Positions 8,679-16,635 of a DNA stretch of 53,323 nt are shown here, one piece after another. Source of the DNA: JAGOMX01 sp041738135 (GTDB lineage Bacteria > Pseudomonadota > Alphaproteobacteria > JAGOMX01); NCBI GenBank assembly GCA_041738135.1, contig JBGSQK010000030.1:1-53323 (forward strand), given 5' to 3'. Below the pieces are notes generated by a model that did not search any database, was not told where the DNA came from, and saw only the letters and a list, made by a program, of their open reading frames with translations. Numbering within the stretch: the stretch's first letter is position 1; every line of letters begins with the position of its first letter. A program made the position numbers and the translations under genes.

Positions 8679-8707
8679 TCGACAAATTAGTTTAAAGTCC
8701 TTATAAA
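8679..8707 (+). promoter_or_regulatory. Promoter of the rimM-trmD-rplS operon
   Basis: TCGACA (8679-8684) and TATAAA (8702-8707) are separated by exactly 17 bases, each five of six matches to the sigma-70 boxes. The expected start of transcription, six or seven bases further on, falls on or next to the ATG at 8714, so the rimM message may be leaderless. Confidence 0.55.
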
Positions 8708-8713
8708 ACAATC

Positions 8714-9232
8714 ATGATGAAAAGCAAAAACGAAGTTTGTATAGGTAAAATCGTCGGCGCCCACGGCGTACATGGGGCTGTGCGTGTGCATGTGTTCTCT
8801 GATGACCCGGAATGCTTGCTGCGATATAAGAAGCTGAAGGATATTCATGGCAACTTGTATGCGGTCAAAAAGATGAGGATGCTTAAGGGTTCTCTTGTGG
8901 TTGCTAAATTTGACGGTATTTCTGATCGTTCACAAGCAGAAGCCTTTCGTGGCGTTGAGCTTTTTGTGGATCGTGATCAGATGCCTAACCTATCAGAGGA
9001 TGAGTTTTATATCAACGATTTGGTTGGTTTGAAAGTTCGTAATCTGAAAGGCGAAGAAGTCGGCTTTGTAAAAGCTGTCGAAAATCATGGGGCAGGGGAC
9101 TTTTTGACCATCGATCCGTTTTTGAAGGTATGTGTGCCATTTACTCTTAAAGCGATTCCTGAGGTGCATATTCGTGAAGGATATATCGTGTTGGATGAGC
9201 AATATCTGATTCTGGATGGACCCGCTGAATGA
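8714..9232 (+). CDS. rimM: Ribosome maturation factor RimM
   Basis: A 172-residue 30S maturation factor that binds ribosomal protein S19 during assembly of the 30S head. The N-terminal RimM beta-barrel begins with VCIGKIVGAHGVHGAVRV, and the PRC-barrel half follows with DEFYINDLVGLKV and a typical ending VPFxxxAIPEV. Two ATGs (8714, 8717) are possible, and neither has a Shine-Dalgarno sequence. The gene overlaps trmD by four bases. In many proteobacteria rpsP lies directly upstream; here it is absent and the esterase pair lies there in the opposite orientation. Confidence 0.96.
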   Translation: MMKSKNEVCIGKIVGAHGVHGAVRVHVFSDDPECLLRYKKLKDIHGNLYAVKKMRMLKGSLVVAKFDGISDRSQAEAFRGVELFVDRDQMPNLSEDEFYINDLVGLKVRNLKGEEVGFVKAVENHGAGDFLTIDPFLKVCVPFTLKAIPEVHIREGYIVLDEQYLILDGPAE

Positions 9233-9948
9233 CGACGCCCCAGTGGCAGGTGACGGTTTTTACCTTGTTCCCTGAAATATTTCCGGGGCCACTGGCTTGT
9301 TCCATTTTGGGTAACGCGTTGGATAAAGGCTTGTGGGCGCTGAAAACGGTTAATATCCGGGATTATGCTGACAATAAGCATAACACAGTGGATGAGCCAG
9401 GTTTTGGCGGCGGACCGGGCATGGTCATGATGCCAGATGTAGTTGACAGGGCGCTTGTGGACAACTGTTCAGGCGAAGAAAAGCTTGATGAATTGATCTA
9501 TTTGTCGCCTCGTGGAAAACCTTTTACACAAAATGATGCAAAACGATTGGCAAACGCTAAAAAAGTTGCTATGTTGTGCGGGCGGTTTGAAGGTATCGAT
9601 CAGCGTGTGCTTGATCATTGGCAAGTTAAAGAAGTCAGTTTAGGTGACTTTATCCTTGCCGGCGGCGAGATCGCAGCGATGGCTGTAATCGAAGCGAGTC
9701 TTCGTTTTGTTCCCGGAGTAGTGGGAACGCCAGAGTCAGTGGAGGAAGAAAGTTTTTCCCATGGCCTGCTCGAAGCTCCTCATTATACCAAGCCGCGGGT
9801 ATGGAAAGATATGGCGGTGCCGGATGTGTTGTTGTCTGGGCATCACGAGAATATTCGAAAATGGCGTCTTGCGGAGGCTGAAAAGATAACGCAGGCGCGC
9901 AGAACGGATTTGTGGGAAAAGTATTTACAAAAAGAGGTCGACCAATGA
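9229..9948 (+). CDS. trmD: tRNA (guanine-N1)-methyltransferase TrmD
   Basis: A 239-residue SPOUT-class methyltransferase that makes m1G37 in tRNAs using S-adenosylmethionine. Family landmarks are present: FTLFPEIFPGPL at the N-terminus, DEPGFGGGPGMVM, LSPRGKPFTQ, LCGRFEGIDQRV and LGDFILAGGEIAAM, the last two forming the trefoil-knot cofactor site. The late SFSHGLLEAPHYTKP is also typical. The ATG overlaps the rimM stop (ATGA), and its own stop overlaps the rplS start, so the three genes are translationally coupled. Confidence 0.97.
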   Translation: MTTPQWQVTVFTLFPEIFPGPLACSILGNALDKGLWALKTVNIRDYADNKHNTVDEPGFGGGPGMVMMPDVVDRALVDNCSGEEKLDELIYLSPRGKPFTQNDAKRLANAKKVAMLCGRFEGIDQRVLDHWQVKEVSLGDFILAGGEIAAMAVIEASLRFVPGVVGTPESVEEESFSHGLLEAPHYTKPRVWKDMAVPDVLLSGHHENIRKWRLAEAEKITQARRTDLWEKYLQKEVDQ

Positions 9949-10448
9949 ATATGTTACAACAGTTTGAAGCAGATCAAGTTCAAAAGCTTGCAGCTAACAC
10001 CCAGCTCCCTGAGTTTTCACCAGGTGACACCTTACGCGTTCACGTGAAAGTGGTCGAAGGTGATCGCGAGCGTATGCAGGCTTATGAAGGCGTCTGTATT
10101 GCCCTTAACCGTGGCGGCATTAACTCATCCTTTATCGTACGTAAGATCTCTTACGGCGAAGGCGTTGAGCGTTTGTTCCCACTGTATTCCCCAAATATCA
10201 AGGTAGAGCTACTCCGTAAAGGTCGCGTCCGTCGCGCCAAGCTTTACTACTTGCGTGACCTACGTGGTAAGTCCGCACGTATTGCTGAAAAGACCGACTA
10301 TGGTCGCCTAGCTGCAAAAGCGATGGAAGAGGCTAAGAAGCAAGAAGCTCGCCAAAAGGCTGAAGTTGTGCCTGAAGTGGTTGCTGAGGCAAAATCGGAA
10401 GCAAAACCAGAAACAAAGAAAAAAACAAAGTCAGAAGCGGCTGAGTAA
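9945..10448 (+). CDS. rplS: 50S ribosomal protein L19
   Basis: A 167-residue L19 at the 30S-50S interface. The conserved body (FSPGDTLRVHVKVVEGDRERMQ, YEGVCIALNRGGINSSF, KISYGEGVERLFPLYSPNI, RAKLYYLRDLRGKSARI) is followed by an unusually long, low-complexity tail of about 45 residues rich in Lys, Glu and Ala. The start is ATG 9945 overlapping the trmD stop; an in-frame ATG at 9912 lies inside trmD and would add non-homologous residues. A strong terminator closes the operon. Confidence 0.97.
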   Translation: MNMLQQFEADQVQKLAANTQLPEFSPGDTLRVHVKVVEGDRERMQAYEGVCIALNRGGINSSFIVRKISYGEGVERLFPLYSPNIKVELLRKGRVRRAKLYYLRDLRGKSARIAEKTDYGRLAAKAMEEAKKQEARQKAEVVPEVVAEAKSEAKPETKKKTKSEAAE

Positions 10449-10470
10449 TTTCGGTTACTGTCTTTGAATA

Positions 10471-10506
10471 AAAAATCCCGAGAGGCAGCTCTCGGGATTT
10501 TTTTTT
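10471..10506 (+). terminator. Rho-independent terminator of the rplS operon
   Basis: A near-perfect stem AATCCCGAGAG / CTCTCGGGATT around a GCAG loop, followed by eight or more T, about 22 bases after the rplS stop. A matching A-run on the left means it could also terminate leftward transcription. Confidence 0.93.
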
Positions 10507-10554
10507 GAAGTTATACTATTTCCGGAAAATAACTGAACAGTTACCAATACCCTT

Positions 10555-10676
10555 GTCATCCCCGCCTTCGCGGGGATTACAAGTTTCGGTTATATGTTAA
10601 GATGTTATGTGAAAATGGTCTTATGTGTATTCTGACTCCCGGAACGGGGGTAGGCTTTATAGAAATGACGACGCAG
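10555..10676. repeat. Short hairpin repeats (CCCCGCCTTCGCGGGG type)
   Basis: A small perfect hairpin CCCCGCCTTCGCGGGG near 10561-10576 preceded by GTCAT, then about 60 bases on an inverted relic CCCGGAACGGGGGTAGG leading to TATAGAAATGACG. These look like the two outer arms of a decayed palindromic element with GTCAT/ATGAC termini. Nothing coding is supported here. Confidence 0.5.
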
Positions 10677-10809
10677 CCGTCATGGAGAGGAGCGCTAGCG
10701 ACGTGCCATCCAGCTAATGAAGTGCCGCTTGCGGCGCCGAAACTATATAGAGCCGCAAGCGGCACATTTTGTGCTGGATGGCACGCCCTAAAAGGCTCTC
10801 CATGACGGG
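10677..10809. repeat. Palindromic repeat family D
   Basis: An imperfect palindrome of about 133 bases. The left arm CCGTCATGGAGAG ... GTGCCATCCAGC ... GTGCCGCTTGCGGC is mirrored by the right arm GCCGCAAGCGGCAC ... GCTGGATGGCAC ... CTCTCCATGACGG. The centre is GAAACTATATAGAG. Reading frames across it exist on both strands but are a consequence of the palindrome. Confidence 0.8.
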
Positions 10810-10845
10810 AATTTTGAGCGTTTCGCTACCCTTGCAACAATTCTT

Positions 10846-11274
10846 CGTCATCCAGAGCGCGGCTCAGCGGAGCTGAGTTAGCGAAGGATCCAGGCGCACA
10901 AGTGCCGCGAAGCGGCTTCCGTATTAATCAAGAGTTGCCACAAAGAAAGTGAACGTTATTCCATGAGACCATTTCAAAACATCCGTTGAGGATGTTTAAA
11001 TTCACCTCTCCCCTTGTGGGAGAGGTCGGCCGTAGGCCGGGTGAGGGGTTTCTGCAGCAATCCTGAAGCGGCTTGTAAGACCCCTCACCCCTACGCTTCG
11101 CTTCGGACCTCTCCCACAAGGGGAGAGGTAAAAAGGGTTTTGAAATGGTCTCTACATAAATATCCTTCAACATTTATTGTATGTAACCTATCTAAATACG
11201 GAAGCCGCTACGCGGCACTTGTGTGCCTGGATCCTTCGCTAACTCAGCTCCGCTGAGCCGCACTCTGGATGACG
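10846..11274. repeat. Palindromic repeat family C, copy 1, interrupted by a family B element
   Basis: Outer arms of about 80 bases are inverted copies of each other. The left begins CGTCATCCAGAGCGCGGCTC and runs through GCGAAGGATCCAGGCGCACAAGTGCCGCG; the right ends GCCGCACTCTGGATGACG. The arms are separated by about 270 bases, whereas copy 2 at 23309-23472 is compact. The gap holds family B element 10965-11152 plus short AT-rich linkers, which suggests nested insertion. Confidence 0.8.
10965..11152. mobile_element. MITE-like family B element with perfect 16-base terminal inverted repeats
   Basis: The element starts GAGACCATTTCAAAAC and ends with its exact reverse complement GTTTTGAAATGGTCTC, 188 bases in all. 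Inside are the family B arms CACCTCTCCCCTTGTGGGAG and its mirror around TCGGCCGTAGGCCGGGTGAGGGG. It carries no gene. I see no clean target-site duplication. Related copies are at 12934-13122 and 37439-37570, the former with degenerate ends. Confidence 0.75.
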
Positions 11275-11376
11275 GTGCTTTGAGCTTTTCCTTTATCTCA
11301 AAAAGATGTGCTTGACAATAATAGTGTTCGTAACTAATTGTACTATAGTGATTAATTTATTAAAGGAATATATATA

Positions 11377-12846
11377 ATGTACTTAACGCGCTTGCTTCTT
11401 TCTTCAGCCTTAGCCTTAACGATTGTGTTGCCGTCTTATGGTTCAGATTTTAATCCCGGAAAAGATCCAGACTATAGCCGTCGGGACGAACCAAAGGGTC
11501 GCGCTGTCAAGAAATCCAAAGGGCTTGATCAGGCTGAAGAACGGGTAGATGCGCCTCAGGCCCAACTTAATGAGCCCGGAGCAAGCTTTGAACAGCTGAA
11601 AACAGCTGCATTAAATGGAGATGCACCCGCTCAATTTAACTTAGGTTGCGCATATATGAATGGCTCGGGTGTGGCAAAAGACCCGGTCACAGGCATGGAG
11701 TGGTATCAAAAGGCGGCCGCTCATGGTTTTTCACCCGCTCAATTTAACTTAGGTTGCGCATATATGAATGGCTCGGGTGTGGCAAAAGACCCGGTCACAG
11801 GCATGGAGTGGTATCAAAAGGCGGCCGCTCAGGGTTTTTCACACGCTCAATTTAACTTAGGTTGCACATATATGAATGGCTTGGGTGTGGCAAAAGACCC
11901 GGTCACAGGCGTGGAGTGGTATCAAAAGGCGGCCGCGCAGGGTTTTTCACACGCTCAATTTGGCTTAGGTAGCGCATATGTGAAAGGCTTGGGTGTCGCA
12001 AAAGACCTGGTCAAAGGCGTGGAGTGGTATCAAAAGGCGGCCGCTCAGGGTCATGAAAATTCAGTCAGTAAACTAAAAAGTGTATTTGTATTTCAGCCAA
12101 TTTCGCTGATGCAATCTGAGAAGCTGTCTGAAAAAGCCGAGGCGATTTATGATTCAATCACGAAGATTGCGGCTCATGCTGAACAGAAAATAATCGTAAA
12201 TAGGGGGGCGCATGGATTGTTTGAGGGCAGCTATGCTATGGAGGCACTGGTCGATTTTTACACCCCGATCTCTGAGTTTGGTGACCGCTTGTGTGCTGTA
12301 ATGCGACCATTTACTAAAGTGAGTCCTGGATTGATGGTATCTTGTGTTCGGGTTGCTGATGATCTGATTGCCGATTTCAAGCAAGATGTGCCCACAAGTT
12401 TAATGATTTTGGATGGGACTGTAACCTTTGGTGCGAGCAACGTTCATTCTGTGTTGCAGTTTAAGGATTACCTGAAGGTGATGGGGGGTGAGTTCAAGAG
12501 AGCCCGGGATGCTCTGGATGATTTGATCCGCCCGCTATATCCGCCTATCGCTGCGCTTCATGCATGCCAGCAAGCTGTTTTTTCTGCCAATGCGGAGCTT
12601 AGCGAACAGCCGGGCAATCAGGAGGTATTGCAGAGATTGCAAGATGCTCAGGAAAGGTTCCGTTTGGAGAAGGAAGACTACGAGGAAATTATGGCTATTA
12701 ATAAGGTGGAAATTGATATCTTGAAGGGTTTCAAAAATCAGCTGGATTTGGTGGAGCGAAGCTTGCCGGATCTGATGCCAGCAACCGTCGGTGCCCGGAA
12801 TAAGGAGTTTCTGGATTCGGCGGAGTTTGGTTATTTTAAGCCGTAA
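11377..12846 (+). CDS. Exported Sel1-repeat protein
   Basis: A 489-residue protein with an N-terminal signal peptide (MYLTRLLLSSALALTIVLPSYGS). About residues 70-225 hold four Sel1/TPR-like units of 36 residues (AQFNLGCAYMNGSGVAKDPV ... WYQKAAA); such solenoids bind other proteins. The C-terminal half (about 240-489) is not recognised; it is largely helical with a charged coiled-coil-like stretch (LQDAQERFRLEKEDYEEI). The gene is preceded by AAAGGA eight bases before the ATG and by a possible -35 TTGACA (11312) without a well-spaced -10. It is flanked on both sides by repeat clusters and has no operon partner. Confidence 0.85.
   Translation: MYLTRLLLSSALALTIVLPSYGSDFNPGKDPDYSRRDEPKGRAVKKSKGLDQAEERVDAPQAQLNEPGASFEQLKTAALNGDAPAQFNLGCAYMNGSGVAKDPVTGMEWYQKAAAHGFSPAQFNLGCAYMNGSGVAKDPVTGMEWYQKAAAQGFSHAQFNLGCTYMNGLGVAKDPVTGVEWYQKAAAQGFSHAQFGLGSAYVKGLGVAKDLVKGVEWYQKAAAQGHENSVSKLKSVFVFQPISLMQSEKLSEKAEAIYDSITKIAAHAEQKIIVNRGAHGLFEGSYAMEALVDFYTPISEFGDRLCAVMRPFTKVSPGLMVSCVRVADDLIADFKQDVPTSLMILDGTVTFGASNVHSVLQFKDYLKVMGGEFKRARDALDDLIRPLYPPIAALHACQQAVFSANAELSEQPGNQEVLQRLQDAQERFRLEKEDYEEIMAINKVEIDILKGFKNQLDLVERSLPDLMPATVGARNKEFLDSAEFGYFKP
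11631..12062 (+). repeat. Four near-identical 108-base tandem repeats coding for Sel1 units
   Basis: The sequence TCAATTT recurs at 11631, 11739, 11847 and 11955, an exact period of 108 bases (36 codons). Units 1 and 2 differ at only a few bases and unit 4 is the most diverged, so the array expanded recently, probably by unequal recombination or replication slippage. Confidence 0.9.
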
Positions 12847-12870
12847 GGTTGGGGCAACTAACTACTCATT

Positions 12871-12921
12871 TTGCCACCCTCCCGTGTTACCCCGGCTCAA
12901 GGCCGGGGAGGCATGGGTATG
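12871..12921. repeat. Palindromic repeat family A, copy 2 (arms only)
   Basis: CACCCTCCCGTGTTACCCCGGC is followed at once by CAAGGCCGGGGAGGCATGGG, so the two family A arms are joined without the long core. It lies just after the Sel1 gene and directly before a family B copy. Confidence 0.75.
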
Positions 12922-12933
12922 GGGTTAATTTAT

Positions 12934-13122
12934 GAGACTATTACAATGCCTCCATTGAGGAAATTTAAATTCACCTCTCCCCCTGTGGGAGTGGTCGGCC
13001 GTAGGCCGGGAGAGGGGGTCGTGCCGCAGTCCTGCAGCGGCTTGTAAGACCCCTCACCCCTACGCTTCGCTCCGGACCTCTCCTACAGGGGGAGAGGTGA
13101 AAAGGGTTTTGAAAGGGTGTCC
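12934..13122. repeat. Family B element, copy 2
   Basis: Core arms CACCTCTCCCCCTGTGGGAG and CTCCTACAGGGGGAGAGGTG flank the same middle as copy 1 (GGTCGGCCGTAGGCCGG, GCGGCTTGTAAGACCCCTCACCCC). The outer ends GAGACTATTACAATG and GGGTTTTGAAAGGGTGTC are recognisable but degraded versions of the copy 1 termini. It fills the gap before the DUF2066 operon. Confidence 0.75.
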
Positions 13123-13229
13123 TTATCTTCTATTCTTAAGCCTATCTTGCTTTTATTCTCTATTTTCCTCTTGTATATTCCCCCTAAAACAGTGGATAAT
13201 GGTTGCGCAATCTATATAAGTTGAGGACC

Positions 13230-14327
13230 ATGCGCTATTTATTCACACTACTGGCTTTTTTCACTTGTACGTTAAGTGCTGGGGCCAACCAAGAAATGTA
13301 TACTGTTCAGAACGTTAAGGTGGATGTCAAAGCTGGATCTGCTGTGGCGGCGGAGCAAAAGGCTATGCAAACGGCTCGTTTGATGGCATTTAAGATGCTT
13401 GTGGAAAGACTGGTGCCCGAGGACTCTCGTGGTGGTCTTGATCAGATACCCGCTGATAAACTTGAGGATCTCATTGATAGTTTTGAGGTTAACAGCCAAA
13501 AGAACTCCAATGTACGTTATATGGCCAATATGACTTTCTATTTTGATGGTTCAGCCGTACAAAAATATTTAACAAATCACACAAGCACTGTAGTGCAAGA
13601 TGCCAAACAACCAGTTGTAATCGTTCCAGTGTTTATCGATCAGGGCGGTATTAATCTTTGGGGCGAACAAAACCCATGGCTTGAAGCTTGGTCTAAGAGA
13701 GAAAAATTCAGTGCTGTAACACCGATCGTAGTGCCCTTAGGTGACCTAAAAGATGTGGCAACTGTGGACGGCAAACAAGTTGTCGCAGGTGAAGTAAGCG
13801 GTCTTCATGAGCTGGCGCGTCGCTATGGTGGTTCCGGAGTTGTGGTTGCCACATTGCGTCGTGATAGTTCAAATCCCATGTCTCCAATGACTTTTGAGGC
13901 AACGATGGTTGGATTGGAAGGCGGTGCGGAGCCATTAAGCCAAACAAGACAGTCTACAGCGCAAGGCTCGCCAGTTCTTCAATTTGATCAAGCCATAGAC
14001 CAGATCGTCAAGCAACTTGAGGGGCAAGCGCGAGAAGAAACAAAAGTTGTGCATGTAAACGGGGAAAACCAAATGCTTGCGCGCATACCATTGGAAAATC
14101 ATCTGAGCTGGAGCAAGATTCAACAAAGCCTGAAGTCCTCCGGTGAAATCAAGCAACTGGTGGTAAAAGGTGTTTCCCGTCGTCAAGCAACAGTGCTTTT
14201 GACCTATCGTGGGTCAACGGCTACTTTAGAGTCGGCTTTGGGCGCGCGGGGATTACAATTGGAACAACTTGATGGACAAACATGGGTAATCAGACAGACA
14301 GCCACCAAAACCTCTACTCAGTACTAA
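13230..14327 (+). CDS. DUF2066 family exported protein
   Basis: A 365-residue protein of the DUF2066 family, function unknown. A signal peptide (MRYLFTLLAFFTCTLSAGA) is followed by YTVQNVKVDVKAGSAVAAEQKAMQTARLMAFKML, the characteristic opening of the family. The start is ATG 13230, preceded by GAGG; a TTG nine codons upstream is less convincing. The gene heads an operon with a CDP-alcohol transferase, a PerM-type permease and HdaA, an order that I recall from other alphaproteobacteria. The location suggests an envelope role linked to phospholipid synthesis, but that is inference. Confidence 0.85.
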   Translation: MRYLFTLLAFFTCTLSAGANQEMYTVQNVKVDVKAGSAVAAEQKAMQTARLMAFKMLVERLVPEDSRGGLDQIPADKLEDLIDSFEVNSQKNSNVRYMANMTFYFDGSAVQKYLTNHTSTVVQDAKQPVVIVPVFIDQGGINLWGEQNPWLEAWSKREKFSAVTPIVVPLGDLKDVATVDGKQVVAGEVSGLHELARRYGGSGVVVATLRRDSSNPMSPMTFEATMVGLEGGAEPLSQTRQSTAQGSPVLQFDQAIDQIVKQLEGQAREETKVVHVNGENQMLARIPLENHLSWSKIQQSLKSSGEIKQLVVKGVSRRQATVLLTYRGSTATLESALGARGLQLEQLDGQTWVIRQTATKTSTQY

Positions 14328-14875
14328 TCGTCACCTGGCCGAACCTTATCAGCATGGCCAGGCTGATGTCAGTGCCTGTGATTGCCTGGCTGTTGTTATC
14401 TGGCCACGTGATGTCTTCTTTTGTGGTCTGTGTTCTGGCTGGACTTTCAGATATATTGGATGGTTTTGTGGCTCGATGGCTAAAATCGCCTTCGGCCGTT
14501 GGCGTTTATTTGGATCCCCTTGCGGATAAGGTTTTGCTGGTGGGTATGTTTTTATTGCTCGGCCATATCAATGAAGTTGAGTTATGGCTAGTATTGTTGG
14601 TAATTTCCCGAGACATCGGTATCATCGGTGGCATTATGTTACTTTACATGCTCGGTAAACCTTTTGAAGCCAAACCGTTGTTTATAAGCAAGGTTAATAC
14701 GGTTTTACAGATCGTGTTAGTGGTATGGATTCTGGGCGCCATGGCGTTTAACGTTTATCTTCCTGTAGTCAAAGATCTCTTGATTTACAGCGTGGTGGTA
14801 ACCACTATTCTCTCTGGCCTACATTATATGCTACTATGGCTCAGATACATTGCACAACCTGAGGGACAAGCATGA
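14282..14875 (+). CDS. CDP-alcohol phosphatidyltransferase family protein
   Basis: A 197-residue integral membrane enzyme of the phosphatidylglycerophosphate/cardiolipin synthase superfamily, which joins a CDP-diacylglycerol to an alcohol. The signature is complete: Asp57, Asp60-Gly61, Ala64-Arg65, Gly74, Asp78 and Asp82. The predicted ATG at 14282 lies 46 bases inside the DUF2066 gene in another frame; homologues usually start close to the TWPNLISMARL segment, so the first dozen residues are uncertain. Whether it acts as PgsA or on another alcohol cannot be decided here. Confidence 0.88.
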   Translation: MGNQTDSHQNLYSVLIVTWPNLISMARLMSVPVIAWLLLSGHVMSSFVVCVLAGLSDILDGFVARWLKSPSAVGVYLDPLADKVLLVGMFLLLGHINEVELWLVLLVISRDIGIIGGIMLLYMLGKPFEAKPLFISKVNTVLQIVLVVWILGAMAFNVYLPVVKDLLIYSVVVTTILSGLHYMLLWLRYIAQPEGQA

Positions 14876-15960
14876 AGATCAATACAGCTCTTTGGCCTTG
14901 GATAATAGCTGGTGGAATCATAGCTCTGGCTATGTATTCTATAAGCGGCATTTTTCTGCCATTTATCTCAGGCATGTTCATTGCCTATGCCATGCATCCC
15001 ACTGTGAGTAAAATGAATGCAAGAGGCATTCATCGGGGTTTGGCTTCTTTATTTATGCTGCTCAGTTTTTTTACCCTCATCGGAACGATGATGCTTATAC
15101 TTATGCCGTTTATTACAGCCGAACTCATTAATCTTGCGGGTGCTCTTCCAGCCTATGGTCAGCGTATACTTCAGTTGATATTGCCTCTTGTGGATGAATT
15201 GTCGGCACTTATAAGTCCTGAGAATTTCACAGATATCCAAGCTAAGGCATCCGCTTACTTAAGCGGTTTGTTTGCCTGGGGCCTAAAATTTTTAGCTGGC
15301 CTTTTAGGAAATACCTTGGCGCTTGCAAACCTAATTTCGTTAATAGTTATTACTCCCGTGGTTGCATTTTATATGTTAAGAGATTGGCCAAATCTCCTTT
15401 CTCATGTAACAAGGTTATTGCCTCGGCAGCAAGCACCCACCATATTGGATCTGGCTTCCCAAATTAATACGACCCTTGGTGGTTATGTGCGGGGGCAGTC
15501 ACAGGTTTGTTTAATACTCGCGATCATCTATAGTGTTGGATTGTGGGCTGTAGGTCTTGACTATGCTTTTACCATTGGTATCGTAACAGGTCTGCTATCA
15601 TTCATTCCCTTTGTTGGGATGCTTATAGGTGTCTTTGCAGGTATCGGAGTAGCATTTGCACAATTTGAAAGCTGGATTCCGATTTCTATGGTAGGCGTCG
15701 TTTTTGCTGTGGGTAACTTGATTGAAGGCCAATTGTTGGCCCCTAATCTGGTCGGGGGACGTATAGGATTACATCCGGTTTGGGTGATTTTTGCCTTGTT
15801 GGCCGGTGGAAGCTTGTTGGGTTTCATAGGCATGTTGCTGGCTCTACCCACAGCCGCAATCATAGGTGTTCTCGTGCGCTATGCCATTGCCCGCTATCTG
15901 GACAGCCCGTTGTACTTAGGTGATGCGGTTAAACGCAAAGCGATTAAAGAGAAAGCTTGA
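14872..15960 (+). CDS. AI-2E/PerM family transporter
   Basis: A 362-residue inner-membrane protein of the AI-2 exporter-like (PerM) family. Hydrophobic segments cluster at the N-terminus (WPWIIAGGIIALAMYSISG), around 60-90 and through the last 170 residues. Family phrases include MLRDWPNLLSHVTRLLP, the GYVRGQSQVCLILAIIYSVGL segment and GGRIGLHPVWVIFALLAGGSLLGFIGMLLALP. It overlaps the transferase stop (ATGA) and the hdaA start. Members move varied small molecules; the autoinducer name should not be taken literally. Confidence 0.9.
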   Translation: MKINTALWPWIIAGGIIALAMYSISGIFLPFISGMFIAYAMHPTVSKMNARGIHRGLASLFMLLSFFTLIGTMMLILMPFITAELINLAGALPAYGQRILQLILPLVDELSALISPENFTDIQAKASAYLSGLFAWGLKFLAGLLGNTLALANLISLIVITPVVAFYMLRDWPNLLSHVTRLLPRQQAPTILDLASQINTTLGGYVRGQSQVCLILAIIYSVGLWAVGLDYAFTIGIVTGLLSFIPFVGMLIGVFAGIGVAFAQFESWIPISMVGVVFAVGNLIEGQLLAPNLVGGRIGLHPVWVIFALLAGGSLLGFIGMLLALPTAAIIGVLVRYAIARYLDSPLYLGDAVKRKAIKEKA

Positions 15961-16625
15961 TGCACCTCCAACAAGTCCTGAACTTGCAAACCAAACCCAC
16001 ATACGAGGCGGCTGACTTTTTTGTATCAACCACTAACAGCATTGCCTTTCGTTGGATAGATTCGTGGCCCGACTGGCCTAACCATTGCCTGATCCTCCAT
16101 GGCCCAAAGGGTTGTGGTAAGACCCACCTTGCACAGATATGGAAACAAAGGGCAGGGGGCAAAAGTGTTTCCTATGAAGTCCTTAAAACCAGCAATTTGG
16201 ACGATCTATGTCAAACCCATGAGGCTTTAGTCATAGAAGACATTCCTAGTGATTTCGACGATGAGTTGTTATTTCACCTCTACAATTCGGTGCAGCAGGC
16301 GCAAGGCACTGTGTTGCTCACCTGCGAGACTTCTCCTAACAATTGGAATATAGAATTACCTGATCTACGTTCCCGCATCAAAGCGGCTATGTGGGCCGAA
16401 ATTGAGCCTGCTGACGATGAATTGCTGCGTGCCATGATGCATAAAGTCTTTGCGGACGAGCAGGTCATCGTATCGGAGCAAGTGATAGATTACCTTCTAA
16501 ATCATCACGAACGTTCATTTGTTCATTTGTTCGCTGCGGTTCAAAAAATCAATACCTACGCCCTTGCATCAAAAAGAAAAATAACGTTACCGTTAGTAAA
16601 AAAAGCTCTAACACAAAACAATTAG
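15960..16625 (+). CDS. hdaA: DnaA-related replication regulator HdaA
   Basis: A 221-residue AAA+ protein resembling the central ATPase domain of DnaA, without the DNA-binding domain. The Walker A motif GPKGCGKT is at 48-55, a Walker B-like ALVIEDI follows, and DLRSRIKAA supplies the box VII arginine region. HdaA works with the sliding clamp to stimulate ATP hydrolysis by DnaA. The N-terminal LQQVLNL could serve as the clamp-binding element. The ATG overlaps the permease stop (TGATG); position in the DUF2066 operon supports the call. Confidence 0.88.
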   Translation: MHLQQVLNLQTKPTYEAADFFVSTTNSIAFRWIDSWPDWPNHCLILHGPKGCGKTHLAQIWKQRAGGKSVSYEVLKTSNLDDLCQTHEALVIEDIPSDFDDELLFHLYNSVQQAQGTVLLTCETSPNNWNIELPDLRSRIKAAMWAEIEPADDELLRAMMHKVFADEQVIVSEQVIDYLLNHHERSFVHLFAAVQKINTYALASKRKITLPLVKKALTQNN

Positions 16626-16635
16626 GGAGGCGCCT

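Noticed and set aside
10602..10805. 67-residue plus-strand frame and 62-residue minus-strand frame in the repeat island
   Set aside because: Both are generated by the family D palindrome; no ribosome site and no recognisable protein features.
10928..11256. Two 80-residue frames on opposite strands with similar proline/arginine-rich text
   Set aside because: They are the two readings of the inverted family B and C arms.
11631..12062. Regular 108-base repeats considered as a CRISPR or minisatellite
   Set aside because: There are no spacers; the repeats are in frame and encode Sel1 units within one protein.
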